NCBI GenBank assembly: GCA_029844215.1
Contig: CM056732.1
Span: forward strand, 26,289,501-26,353,500
DNA: 64,000 bases
Source of the DNA: Przewalskia tangutica
Taxonomy: Eukaryota > Streptophyta > Magnoliopsida > Solanales > Solanaceae
Direction: 5' to 3'
Part shown: positions 10,937-21,194 of the stretch, in pieces
Layout: the number at the start of each line of letters is the position of its first letter
Position numbering within the stretch: position 1 is the first letter of the stretch
Made by a program: the position numbers and the translations under genes
The notes under the pieces: generated by a model
Told to the model about the DNA's origin: nothing
The model's database searches: none
The model's input: the letters and a program-made list of their open reading frames with translations, nothing else

Positions 10937-11764
10937 TCATTTGCGAGAGGTTATGTTATTTTCCTTCTCTGGAAATATGTCTTCAAAGAACCACGCGTTC
11001 CTTGATTCCATGATCGTACCTACATAAATGTCTGGTACATCTGACTTATGCGCTAGGAAGCGATAAGCACTACTGTTATTGGCATATCCGATGAATATGC
11101 AATCCACAGTCTTACGCCCAATCTTGACCTGCTTTGGCGTAAGTACATTTACCTTGGCCAGATAACCCCATACCTTCAAATATTTGTAGGTATGGAGTCT
11201 TGTCCTTACCTTTGTGTGTGACTCTATTAAGAATCTTATTCACAGTAAGGACAGCTTCTCCCTACATGTTTTGAGGGAGGCTCGAATTGATGAGTAAAAC
11301 ATTTATCATTTCCTTTAGCGTTCGGTTCTTGCGTTCAACAACACCGTTTGATTGAGGTGAGTAAGGAGCCGTTGTTTGATGAACTATATTCGATCGGGTA
11401 CACAATTCTTCAAAAGGTGCTACATATTCTCCCCCTCTATCGCTACGTATTGCTTTAATCTGTCTGCTTAGTTGGTTCTCAACTTCAGCTTTGTGACGTT
11501 TGAACACTTCAAATGCTTCATCTTTACTTTTTAGTAAGTAAAGTAACAATACCTTGTGTCATCATCTATGAAAGTCACAAAGTACTTGTTCCCCCTAGTT
11601 TGAGCGAACTTCAAATCATATATATCAGTGTGTATGAGTTCTAGAGGAGCGATTTCCCTTTCGACGGATCTAAAGGGACTCTTGAAAAGTTTTGCCTCTA
11701 CGCACACCTCACACTTATGTTGAGGGTTTATATTGATAGACATCAATAATTCCAACTTTACCAA
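10937..11764 (-). pseudogene. copia integrase
   Basis: Three minus-strand pieces make up the integrase: 11531-11764 (CEVCVEAKLFKSPF zinc-binding tail, then LELIHTDIYD and YFVTFIDDDTRYCY), 11262-11549 (IRSDRGGEY and NGVVERKNRTLKEM), and 10937-11179 (MKVWGYLAKVNVLTPKQVK, IFIGYA, the C-terminal fold). The acid triad is complete: D in HTDIYD, D in RSDRGGEY, E in VVERKNRT. The protein would insert the cDNA into chromosomal DNA. The domains sit in different frames, with a shift near 11540 and a break at 11180-11260. Order and motifs are those of Ty1-copia. Confidence 0.88.
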
Positions 11765-11788
11765 TCTTTGGATAGATTGATAGTTAAC

Positions 11789-12518
11789 CTATCCTAATCT
11801 ACGATGCCATAAATTAGATGACTCAATCAAATAAGTTGAAGGCTCAATTTTATTGATAGTTGAAACATAAGGCGTTACAAGTGCAATATTAAACTTAAAG
11901 AGGCCTTCACAGACGAAACCCCTTCCTACAAAAGATTCATTTTTAGTGATTACAAATTTATTGGCTTCTAACACTAGCCTAAAACCAACATTAACCAACA
12001 AAGGTCCAGAAATTAGATTTCTACGAATTTTCGGGACGTGCATCACTTCCTTCAGAGTCAGTTCCTTTCCAGACGTCTTCTTTAGGATCACATTTCCTAC
12101 CCCCAGCACCTCTGAAGAAGAATTGTTGCCCATGAACAACTTTTTATATGTGACTGGTGTATATGTGGAGAAGACATCTTTATTGAAACAAATGTTACGG
12201 GTAGCTGATTAGAAATCATATAGTGATTCTCAACGAGGTTAACTTAGCTACCGTGAGAATTCAACTCAATTATATGGATAGATGTCTTAGACGATGTTAG
12301 CCTAGTATTTGGCATTCTTTCTATTCTCATGTTTGAAGTCGATATACTTGATCATGCGACTATAAGATGACAAGAATGGCATTAAACTTTTCAGTTGTTT
12401 GGGACTTACCAACCTTCTGGAACTTTTGATTCTTGCTTGGGTTCCCTTTGGCTTTCGCCAGGTTTACCTTAGCCTCAGCGGGTTATTTCCTCTTTGGCAT
12501 GACCTTCTTATTATCTTC
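11789..12518 (-). pseudogene. copia protease remnant and pre-integrase domain
   Basis: The minus-strand stretch 11789-12139 is the pre-integrase region: VMHVPKIRRNLISGPLLV, then a long middle, ending SSNLWHRRLG, the block that leads into the integrase zinc finger. Upstream, 12140-12518 should hold the zinc knuckle of Gag and the protease. I can read only fragments, with several stops, and I see no clear DSGA-type active site. So protease is probably lost or very decayed. The domain feeds directly into the integrase pieces at 11531-11764. Confidence 0.7.
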
Positions 12519-13311
12519 CTAAATTTGGAGTTTGATAATAAGCTCATCTAAGGTCATCTCATTCGTCTTGAGTTTCAAGTAATTCATAAACTCAGTCCAC
12601 GAAGGAGGCATCTTCTCGATCAATGCTCCAACCAAGAGTTGCTCGTTGAGCTTCAATCCTTCCAAGTCCAGGTGATGTATAATCATTTGGAATTCCTGGA
12701 CTTGGGATGACACACTTTTGCTGTCCACCATTTGAAATTTCAAAAATTTCCCAATGACGAACTTTTTGTCACTCGCATCTTGGGTGTTGTATTTCTTTTG
12801 CAATTTGTCCCACAACTCCTTGGCTGTCCCAATGGTGCAATATACCGTGTACAAAGGATCGAACAAACTATTCATAATATAGTTCCTGCACATGAAATCA
12901 CTATGATTTCATGCATCACGAACTATATTCATGTTGTTAACGACATGGATATCTTGGTCCCCTCCCGTCATTTCAGTTGGCTGAGGGTTCGTGTCTTCCC
13001 AAACTTGTGGAGGGTCTTCGGTTAGGAAACGTGACATTCCCATAACCGTCAAGAAAAACAGCATCTTTTGCTGCCATCTTTTGAAATGCACACCCATGAA
13101 CTTTTCAGGACGTTCATGGTGGAATTCGGGGTGTTGGAGCAGTGACGCTCCATTGAGCAGTAGCAAAGACATTTGGAACACCTTGAGCAGCGGTAGTGTT
13201 GACACTTTTTGTGCCAAAACCAGTGGTGTTGAAGGCATTAAGATTGCCTTGAGGAGTGGTGGTGAAGGCAGTAGGATTGCCTTGAGCATTGGTGGAATTT
13301 TCAGTGTTCAA
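12519..13311 (-). pseudogene. copia Gag (UBN2-type capsid)
   Basis: On the minus strand Gag begins near 13311 (MNTENSTNAQGNPTAFTT), close inside the 5' LTR. It continues after a frameshift with PEKFMGVHFKRWQQKMLFFL (12909-13289), then 12519-12893 with IGTAKELWDKLQKKYNT, FQMIIHHLDLEGLKLNEQLL and LIEKMPPSWTEF. These are the hallmarks of the copia capsid domain, which would form the cytoplasmic virus-like particle that packages the RNA. The N-terminal part holds short QGN-type repeats. At least one shift (about 13100-13130) and one break (about 12895) split it. No CCHC knuckle is evident after 12519. Confidence 0.85.
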
Positions 13312-13363
13312 TTGATCTTGTCAAGTCATGTTGCCGTTTAAACATTGAATATTATCTTAAGCT

Positions 13364-14344
13364 TGTGAGAACAAAGTGTAGTAACAGGGAAATGAGAATG
13401 TAACAACAACAACAAATATGTTAGAAATCTGGAAATCAACAAAGTAATTGGTTTGCTAAGTCGATTGAATTTTCAATATATCCTAAAGATAATATTGCCC
13501 CGTATATTCCTTTCAATGGTGTAATGACAACTTATCTTCCAAGATAAAACAGCAATCAAACAATAGAGCAAAGGAGGCTCAAGTGTTGGCTTTAGAAAGA
13601 AAGATCTTAGAGTGTTTGAAGATTGCAAGAGAGGAAGAATGTATTATGAAAAATGTGTGTCTTCCAATGATGACAATGACATCAATTTATAGGTTGATAA
13701 ATATATCCTCTCAATTAACCAAATAAATGGTCATCAATGTCAAGTAATGACCATTGATTTTGAGGTTAATTAAGCCTAGTAATGGCTGAATTCATGAGCC
13801 AAATAATTGAGAGTTATTGCTCCAAAGTCAGCCCAAGAATCAGTTTCAATTCGCCTCCAACGGAATGAAAAACAGTCGAAGCACCGCGGCCCTTCGGGAG
13901 AGTGTCGCGGCTCTAAATGCCCAGTTGCTCACTGGAGTTGAGGAGTCGCGGCCCGCCGGCTGCGGCGCTAAGTTCGATAACTTCCAGGATTTTCCGTCAC
14001 CGCGCCGCGGCCAGGAGGCGTCGCGGCGCTGCAAGCACCGAGGCCCTGACTTGGTCGCGCCGTGGCCCTTCTCGGCTCCGCGGCACTTTCTGATTCGTTT
14101 TATCTTTTACACATTATACTATTCTTCCTTTCCTTTACCAATGTGAAATCATTGTCATTTGGCCAATAATCGTCTATTATTTTACGTCTCAACAATTCGT
14201 ATACATACCAATATCTCTTCTATTAAGGAAATTACGATCATTGACACTTTATGTGCATGTGTGTGAAACCATGTTTCCGACGTGCGGGGCCCCAATCATA
14301 ATTAATAGGATTAACTATATTTCACGTTTAGTAAATTTCCAACA
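13364..14344 (-). repeat. 5' LTR of the copia element
   Basis: It is the partner of 7812-8799, with the same TGTGAGAAC start and CCAACA end on the plus strand. The CG-rich block at about 13880-14090 differs from the other LTR by many short losses and gains (for example CCAGGATTTTCCG against CCCAGGGATTTTCCCG), while the AT-rich parts are nearly the same. Confidence 0.92.
13682..13692 (-). promoter_or_regulatory. likely TATA box in copia 5' LTR
   Basis: The minus strand reads CTATAAATTGA, at the same place as in the other LTR. It would drive the genomic RNA of the element. Confidence 0.55.
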
Positions 14345-14349
14345 AGATC

Positions 14350-14600
14350 ATGGGTGAGGTTATAATAATGGTGTGCTAGATCATGAGGGAGGACATGGAG
14401 GTGTGGGAGTTAATTACCAGAGTAGTAAACATCCACACTAGATGTTTCATAACAGAGTTAATATTTTTGCTAATAAACTATACCTTTTTATGATATATAA
14501 AGTTTAACAGAAATGACTAGAGAAACATATACAGGCCAAAGAAAACAAGGAAGTAGCACACAAGAAACATTGCAGTAGTTGTTTTGGTTGATTCTGATGG
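14350..14600. other. short intergenic stretch without a recognised gene
   Basis: AT-rich sequence between two elements. The last five bases before the next element (ACAAA, 14601-14605) are its target-site duplication. Nothing else is recognised. Confidence 0.5.
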
Positions 14601-15440
14601 ACAAATGATGCGCGATTTATGCACACACTAAACGCATGTGCACGTGTCTTGACAAGTAATATAGTCTAGAAGACCGAGTTATCGTCCTCAGGAATTAGTG
14701 TCTAATTATCAATCTCTATTCTGTGGTATCTATTTGGTAACCGATAATTTGATGAATTGTTTGTAGCTATGATTATAGGTGCTAACTAAATTACTTTATT
14801 TTACTTCAGATATGGTGGAAATAGGGCTTCCAAATATCCTCAACTATCCTCTCGCTTTACTCGTTAATGCAAATAATTATGGTTCTTCTTCTATTTTGAG
14901 ATAGCAGGTTAACTAAGCCGTTTTATACTCTTGTTAAGGTAATATAAACACTCAACCCCAATGTAGAACTCTTCTATCTTTCGATGACAAGATTGACTAC
15001 AAAGGAGGATTAAGAACAATAACCTATCAAACTACAAGTATCGAGTACTTTAGTCACGATTTAAACCTATGTTTATTCAACTATAGCATATTCACAATCT
15101 CCTTTGGTTCGATTAGAAATCATATAAGTTATGATAATTAGTGATCAATTAATTACCAAGCAATCAAAACAAATATTGAATAAATCTCAACAATAATAAG
15201 AAGAAACCAAAACATGCATTAATTCATAAGAGCGATGTTCAAGCGATTCGACATGGAAAACCCTAAATTAAGTTAGTTCCTAGCCATAGACATGCCAAGA
15301 ACTAAACTAATATCCAACATAAACTAAAAAGAAATAAAATAAAGAACAAGAAATTACACAAAAGTAAGTCTCCAATTTTGATCTCCAAGTTGTGATGAAT
15401 TGTCAAGTGTGGGATTCCCCAAATTTGACCTAAAAAGGTC

Positions 15441-15449
15441 CTTTTTATA
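15441..15449 (-). promoter_or_regulatory. likely TATA box in Athila-like LTR
   Basis: The minus strand reads TATAAAAAG. The equivalent in the other LTR is TATAAAAG at 19043-19050. Confidence 0.5.
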
Positions 15450-15825
15450 GCCTAAAAAGCGTCCAACAATTTTTCCTTCTTGGCCTTGGCCCATTCCTAT
15501 TCGGATTTGGCTGATTTCCCGCCTCGGCGTCGCGGCCCTGCAACTGGCGTCGCGACGCCGAAACTTCTGCGGCTCTATGTTCTTTGGGCGTTGTGGCTCT
15601 CTGATGCTGCTAGTTGGTGGCGCCGCGGCGCCGCCCTGTTTCTCGCCCGGGCTGTCAACTTTTTAGCTTTTTGAGCTCTGGAACCTCTGTTTCTGCCCTC
15701 TTTTCGCTCCTTTTCACCAATGTGCCACTTTAAACCATTATGACTCAAAAGAAAGAAAATCTATTCTAAAACGACACATATTTGTACAAAAATGGGCAAA
15801 AAACTAACTAAAAATGACTCAAAAG

Positions 15826-15848
15826 GTGTATATAAAATACACCGATCA
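15826..15848 (-). other. terminal hairpin at the start of the LTR
   Basis: In the sense strand GGTGTAT and ATACACC pair around a five-base loop, a few bases inside the LTR end. The same structure with C-G in place of T-A occurs at the LTR start of the other Athila-like element (22705 and 26326). Confidence 0.65.
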
Positions 15849-16284
15849 ACATTCTCAACTCTGGGTGTCAGCTCACCCTTCTCCACATCAATCAGGGCTC
15901 TGCCAGTTGTCAAGAATGGTCTTCCCAATATGATAGGGATCTCATCATCTTCCTCCATATCAAGGATGAGGAAGTCCACAGGAAAGAAGAATTTTCCTAC
16001 CTTAACCAATACATCTTCAATCATTCCCCTGGGATGCACCACATTCTTATCCGCCAACTGCAAGTTCACAGTGGTTGGTTTGGCTTCACTCAAACCCAAC
16101 CTCTTGAAAACGGACAAGGGCATAAGATTTATGCTGGCCCCCAAATCACACAGGGCCCTGTTACATGTCACCCTGCCAATTGTGCAAGGCAATGTGAAGC
16201 TCTCTGGATCCTTAAGATTGGGGGGCAGTTTCTTTTGCAATATGGCATTGCATTCCTCTGTCAATGCCACTGTCTCATACTCAG
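15849..16284 (-). pseudogene. Athila-type aspartic protease (retropepsin), runs into the LTR
   Basis: The minus-strand frame is open from about 16284 into the LTR. It reads ECNAILQKKLPPNLKDPESF, then the active site block LCDLGASINLMPLSVFKRLG (D-L-G-A), LADKNVVHPRGMIEDVLVKV, and IPIILGRPFLTTGRALID, the second conserved retropepsin block. The enzyme would cut the Gag-Pol precursor. The catalytic aspartate is present. After about 145 residues the frame crosses the LTR boundary at 15848 and ends inside it, so the last residues are LTR-encoded. The RT that should follow is missing. It lies just downstream of Gag, in the next frame. Confidence 0.85.
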
Positions 16285-18043
16285 CTAGCTTCTTCTTTTT
16301 CCCAAGAATTCCTTCATAAATTTGAAGTAAGTAGGCATTTGCTCCAATGCCTCAATGAACGAAATGTTAATGTGCAGCTTTCTGAATACCTCTAAGAACT
16401 TGAAGAATTGCTTATCAACTTCTTTCCTTTGCAACCTCTGAGGGTAAGGAATCTTCTCTGTGTATTCCCTCACTGGAACTTTTGGAACCTTCTCTAACAT
16501 AGGGCGGTCCTCAATAACCCCATCCTTCTCTGCATCTACTCTCTGATCAACTCTCTGTTCTACCACAGGCTGGGGTGTAGTACATTGCTTTCCACTTCTC
16601 AATTGCCTGCTTTGTGCTCTCTGGGATTCATCTCTGTATTACTAGCAAGAGTGTCATGTGGCCTGTTATTCGCCATCTTTGTTAGTTTTCCCACCTGTGT
16701 CTCCAAATTCCTGATAGAGGATCTTGTCTCTGCCATGGGAGTGCGTGAGTTGGTGAGTGTCAGCGTGTCTCTCAACTCATCGGCTTTTCTTGTTGGCAGT
16801 GCCTGAATTGTTGTGAAGATGAGGCTGAGTGAATGGTTGTTGACTACAGTATTGACCTCGGCGGATTCTGCTGCCGCCGATCACCTCCAGAAAAGGTAGG
16901 GTGATTTCTCCACCCTGGATTGTAGGTATTTGAATAGGGGTTGTTCTGGGGTCTTTGGTAATTCCCCGCTGCCTGGCATTCTGCTTGCTCAATAGGGATG
17001 TTGTTGGGGTCTTCTGATGGGCACCTATCAAAGGTATGAGGACCCCCACACATCTCACAACTCAATGGCATTTGAACTGCATTCACTGACACTGTGTTCT
17101 GCTGCAGTTGTTTGGTCAAGATAGAAACCTGTGCATTTAACGCGGTGATGGCATCAATCTCATGAACTCCTATTGCTCTCCTTTCACTTACCCCTCTGTC
17201 ATCTGTCACATGGTTATTTGTGGCCATGTCTTCTAGCAAATCAGGGGCCTCATGTGTTGTCTTCTTCATGAAGGTTCCACATGCAGCTGCGTCAATGATG
17301 GTTCTTGTGGTCCCGCTTAGCCCATTGTAGAAAATATGGACCAAATTCCACAGCTCAATGCTATGATGTGGACACTTTCTTTGTAGATCTTTAAATCTTT
17401 CCCAAGCCTCATAGAGTGACTCTCCATCAGCCTGGTAAAAAGTGTTCAACTCTCCTCTCAGCTTAGCGGCTTTTGACGGTGGAAAGAACTTTGCCAAGAA
17501 CTTATGTGCCAACTTCTGCCATGTGAATATAGAATCTGTAGGCAGGGAATTCAACCACACTTTTGCTCTATCCCTGAGTGAGAAGGGAAAGAGCCTCGTC
17601 GGATAAGCGGCGTCGATGCGCCATTATATGAAAGTTGCACACAACTCCAAGAAATTTGCTATGTGCGTATGAGGTCTTGGATGGCAACCCTCCGAATTGA
17701 GCGTATTACGCACCATACTCGGGATCGCAGCTTGATTTGAAATTATTTGCTCTATTCTTTGGGAGTCGATGCAAGTTGTGCTCCATTCACCGCAAGCGAC
17801 ATAATCTCCCAAGCTTCTCTCAGCTTGGACCTGGACCCTTTCTTCTACATCCATTGGTAACCTCCGGGGCATCCTTTGGTTAAGTTGATGATCACCTAAC
17901 CCTTCGTTCATCTCATTGTTATTCTGCAAGCCTCCCATTGCTATTAAGGCCAAAATTCGTCTGTTTCTCCGGTTCTGCTTGCAAGTCTTTTCAATCTCCG
18001 AGTTGAAGGGGACAAGTGTATCTGCTTCTCTTCTCATTCGCAT
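16285..18043 (-). pseudogene. Athila-type Gag
   Basis: Gag begins near 18043 (MRMRREADTLVPFNSEIEKT), about 140 bases after the primer site. It continues through 16844-17560, with the capsid signature WLNSLPTDSIFTWQKLAHKF, FPPSKAAKLRGELNTFYQ and LYEAWERFKDLQRKCPHH, and a zinc knuckle CEMCGGPHTFDRC (C-x2-C-x3-H-x4-C, as usual in Athila). The tail at 16285-16602 includes IPYPQRLQRKEVDKQFFKFL and EALEQMPTYFKFMKEFL. The protein would form the particle and bind RNA. Frameshifts near 17580-17620, 16850-17050 and 16610-16770 break it. Although decayed, nearly the whole length is recognisable. Confidence 0.88.
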
Positions 18044-18182
18044 AAACTAGATGCCTGCAACAAATCAAAATCAACAAACAGATCACGGCGCACGGTTTCA
18101 CCAAATAAAAACTTAATAAAAAGAAAAAATAAAAACCAAATTAGAAATTAAGAATAGATAGAATGATATTGAACTACGTCAA

Positions 18183-18200
18183 TCCCCGACAACGGCGCAA
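18183..18200 (-). other. primer-binding site of the first Athila-like element
   Basis: The minus strand reads TTGCGCCGTTGTCGGGGA, one or two changes from the TGGCGCCGTTGCCGGGGA site typical of Athila elements. It sits six bases inside the 5' LTR, which fixes the minus orientation. Confidence 0.85.
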
Positions 18201-18206
18201 AAAACT

Positions 18207-19413
18207 TGATGCGCGATTTATGCACACACTAAACGCAAGTGCACGTGTCGTGACAAGTAATATAGTCTAGAAGACCGAGTTATCGTCCTCAGGGATTAAT
18301 GTCCAATTATCAATCTCTATTCTGTGGTATCTATTTGGTAACCGATAATTTGATGAGTTTTTTGTAGCTATGATTATAGGTGCTAACTAAATTACTTTAT
18401 TTTACTTCAGATATGGTGGAAATAGGGCTTCCAAATATCCTCAACTATCCTCTCGCTTTACTCGTTAATGCAAATAATTATGGTTCTTCTTCTATTTTGA
18501 GATAGCAGGTTAACTAAGCCGTTTTATACTCTTGTTAAGGTAATATAAACACTCAACCCCAATGTAGAACTCTTCTATCTTTCGATGACAAGATTGACTA
18601 CAAAGGAGGATTAAGAACAATAACCTATCAAACTACACAAGTATCGGGGTACTTTCGTCCACGATTTAAACCTATGTTTATTCAACTATAGCATATTCAC
18701 AATCTCCTTTCCATTTCGATTAGAAATCATATAAGTTATGATAATTAGTGATCAATTAATTACCAAGCAATCAAAACAAATATTGAATAAATCTCAACAA
18801 TAATAAGAAGAAACCAAAACATGCATTAATTCATAAGAGCGAGGTTCAAGCGATTCGACATGGAAAACCCTAAATTAAGTTAGTTCCTAGCCATAGACAT
18901 GCCAATAACTAAACTAATATCCAACATAAACTAAAAAGAAATAAAATAAAGAACAAGAAATTACACAAAAGTAAGTCTCCAATCTTGATCTCCAAGTTGT
19001 GATGAATTGTCAAGTGTGGGATTCCCAATCGACTTAAAGGTTCTTTTATAGCCTCAGCGCCCAACAACTTTTCCTTCTTGGCCTTGACCCATTCTGGATT
19101 TGGTGATTTTCCGCGGCGCAGAATCAGCTGGCGCGTGGCTGAAACTCTGCGACTCTGTTCGTTGGGTGTCGTGGCGCTCGATCTTTCTGGTTGGTGGCGT
19201 CGCGTCGCCTGTTTCGCCGCCAATTTTTTAGCTTTTTGAGCTCTGGAACCTCTGTTTCTTCCCTCTTTTCGCTCATTTTCACCAATGTGTCACTTTAAAC
19301 CATTATAACTCAAAAGAAAGAAAATATATCCTAAAACGACACATATTTGTACAAAAAAGAGCAAAAAACTAACTAAAAATGACTCAAAAGGTGTATATAA
19401 AATACACCGATCA
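18207..19413 (-). repeat. 5' LTR of the first Athila-like element
   Basis: It is the partner of 14606-15848. The TG...CA limits together with the ACAAA duplication set the end at 19413, not at the CAACA three bases on. The CG-rich block (about 19100-19215) is shorter and scrambled by small deletions relative to its partner. An open frame at 18909-19223 falls inside this LTR and is not a gene. Confidence 0.92.
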
Positions 19414-19418
19414 ACAAA

Positions 19419-19819
19419 CCAAGAAGAGGTGCAATAAAAGTATGGTACAAAACTTTAAGAAGTTGAATCTTTTTCTCCACTACACGACAATTTTATATGG
19501 AGTTCATCATATAATACCTATGAATAAACGTATTTTACTGGATATTCCTCGCTGAATACCTAGTAATTAGTACTAAGTTTAATTCATTATCACAAACTCT
19601 TCACACGACTAAATGGAATGTAACGTTATAACAACATACCCATGGTAGGAATGTAACGTTATGAAAAGCTAAAACAAATACACCCACTAGAAAAAGGAAA
19701 AACATTAGGAATCGAACAATTTTGATAATGTTAATCAGCTGCAGTTATTAATGTTTAGTATTGATCATTTGAATGATGCATGGAGATTAATACAATGCCA
19801 ATGATGTAAAATATCATTT
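19419..19819. other. AT-rich flank of the P450 fragment
   Basis: No gene or element end is recognised. This would be 3' flanking sequence of the P450 fragment. Confidence 0.45.
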
Positions 19820-20157
19820 TTAAAGTTTGCGCATAAGCAGAGGATGAATAGTCACTACTGCAAATGGAGCATGTGCATAAAATGCTGATAGTTCAAAAGA
19901 GAATTTTTGTAGTATCATTGTTATTGCCATTTTTGCTTCCATCATTGCAAAGTTTTGTCCAATGCAAATTCGAGGTCCTCCGCCAAATAGGATATATGAG
20001 AATTGTCCTCCTGTTGCCTTTGACACTCCTTCACTGAATCTTTCTGGTTTGAATCCTTTGCGTCTTCACCCCATATCTCCTTATCATAATGTACTAGAAT
20101 TACGGCTATAACAAGTACCATCCCGGCTGGTAGATTAAGGTCTCCCAATTTCATTTC
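19820..20157 (-). pseudogene. cytochrome P450 last-exon fragment, CYP72-like
   Basis: The minus strand reads MKLGDLNLPAGMVLVIAV, VHYDKEIWGEDAK, then after a frameshift FSEGVSKATGGQFSYILFG and GGPRICIGQNFAMMEAKM. It ends HPLLMRKL with a stop at 19820-19822. The heme-binding loop FGGGPRICIGQNFA holds the cysteine that ligates heme iron. The second residue after F is G where CYP72 proteins usually have W. These proteins are ER-bound monooxygenases of secondary metabolism or hormone turnover. Only about 110 residues of a roughly 500-residue protein remain. A one-base frameshift lies near 20070 (GEDAK to FKPERF). I find no upstream exons before the LTR at 20347, so this is a gene fragment. Confidence 0.85.
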
Positions 20158-20346
20158 TTATAGACAGTGGTATACACACAGTATACCACATGGTCCCAAA
20201 AGTCAATAATAATACACCATGTTTGTAGAAATTTTGTACAAGTGTAATTATGATATTAATATTATAGTAGAAAAAGATATTAATCTTGTATTAGGAAAAG
20301 GTAGATTAATTTTTCATATTAGATATTGTATATTTGTATATATACC
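20158..20346. other. short AT-rich gap between P450 fragment and element B
   Basis: No gene or known motif. It contains a GTATAC-rich inverted stretch at about 20170-20190. Confidence 0.4.
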
Positions 20347-20917
20347 TGTAACATTCCGTAATTTTGGGCAATAGTTTGAGCACCTAAACGTACGCAAGTT
20401 GACCCGGACCTCGGAAAAATTTATGTTATGTTTATGTATGCTAATAAAGAGATTAGTATATAAAATGATGCAGTTCCAAAATAATTTAGGACTTAAGAAG
20501 TATAACGATGGAAATTAATAATAATATGTGTATATTCGCAAAGAGATTATGGACTAGTGTCATATCACAAAATTATGACATTGATTATATGAAGATTTTA
20601 TAAGTTATTAAAAAAATTGTAAATTTTGGGATCAAAAAATTAATTATGTGTATAATTGATTAATTGTGGATTGATTAATCTTAATGGGGGGGGGGGGGAT
20701 ATTTAGTGGGACATCACGTGTAACAATTTCAATAAGCTACCTAATGACTAAGCCTAAGTACTAATGTGGTGGAGAAAGTGGCCATAAATTGCCACATGTT
20801 AAGGCAATTTTTGTATAAGATAACTCGGGATACTTCATTTAAGACATAACAATTGCTATTAATGGTAGTTACAACAACGTGGCACTCATCTCTAAAGCAA
20901 CAACGGAGTGCTATGCT

Positions 20918-21146
20918 TGGGAGCAAAAGTAATCCTCGTTCATGGGCCCATCCTCCAGGCCGATGAGATTGATGGAGGAGGTAAATCACAGTCTTCGGCC
21001 GCTAGGTGGGAGGCACGGTGCTCGATGCCCACAAGAGTCGTCCTCACAAAGGAGAAAATGAACTCCACATCGCTGCGCTGTGGCTCGAACACGCTTTCGG
21101 GAGCAATCGCGCCACCTGGAACCAACTGAGCTACACCCATGCGGGT
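20918..21146 (-). mobile_element. tRNA-derived SINE with 17-bp target-site duplication
   Basis: A 229-base insert lies between two perfect copies of CAACGGAGTGCTATGCT (20901-20917 and 21147-21163). On the minus strand the head begins ACCCGCATGGGTGTAGCTCA. It holds an RNA polymerase III A box (TAGCTCAGTTGG, plus-strand 21122-21133) and, about 40 bases on, a B box (TGTTCGAGCCA, 21081-21091), as in tRNA-derived SINEs. The tail does not end in poly(A) but in TTTTGCTCCCA. Such elements carry no protein and rely on a LINE enzyme. I cannot name the family. Confidence 0.88.
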
Positions 21147-21194
21147 CAACGGAGTGCTATGCTAATACTAGGAGCAGTATAGGATAGTATCACT

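Larger units (their letters stand above)
7812..14344 (-). mobile_element. Ty1-copia retrotransposon, complete ends, degraded gag-pol
   Basis: Two LTRs of 988 and 981 bases (7812-8799 and 13364-14344) bound a 4.56-kb interior. Both LTRs read TGTGAGAAC...TTCAACA or TTCCAACA on the plus strand. The element is flanked by a perfect 5-bp duplication AGATC at 7807-7811 and 14345-14349. On the minus strand the order is Gag, pre-integrase, integrase, RT, RNase H. Integrase before RT defines copia. A polypurine tract (AAGAGGGGA on the minus strand) touches the 3' LTR at 8800-8809. I do not see a standard TGGTATCAGAGC primer site beside the 5' LTR; the bases there read AGCTTAAGATAATATTC. Frameshifts and stops make it non-autonomous now. 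Confidence 0.92.
14606..15848 (-). repeat. 3' LTR of the first Athila-like element
   Basis: It is nearly identical to 18207-19413 outside a CG-rich block at about 15520-15650 that includes GGCGCCGCGGCGCCG and GGCGTCGCGACGCCG. In the sense orientation it begins TGATCGGTGTATTTTATATA followed by CACC, a short hairpin (see 15826-15848). Confidence 0.92.
14606..19413 (-). mobile_element. Athila-like gypsy element with gag and protease only, non-autonomous
   Basis: LTRs of 1243 (14606-15848) and 1207 bases (18207-19413) start TGATGCGCG and end CCGATCA on the plus strand. A perfect 5-bp duplication ACAAA lies at 14601-14605 and 19414-19418. The primer site beside the right LTR and the coding strand both show minus orientation. 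The 2.36-kb interior encodes an Athila-type Gag and an aspartic protease and then stops at the LTR. RT, RNase H and integrase are absent, and no polypurine tract is visible where protease meets the 3' LTR. It matches the TR-GAG type of non-autonomous element. Confidence 0.9.

Noticed and set aside
10681..11013. Plus-strand 110-codon open frame
   Set aside because: It is antisense to the copia integrase-RT linker, without any motif.
7812..14344. Standard tRNA-Met primer site beside the copia 5' LTR
   Set aside because: The expected TGGTATCAGAGC is not present next to 13364, so I did not annotate a primer site.
21061..21140. tRNA gene on the minus strand
   Set aside because: A and B boxes are present, but a cloverleaf does not close. 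The 17-bp flanking repeats and the 229-base length show a SINE.
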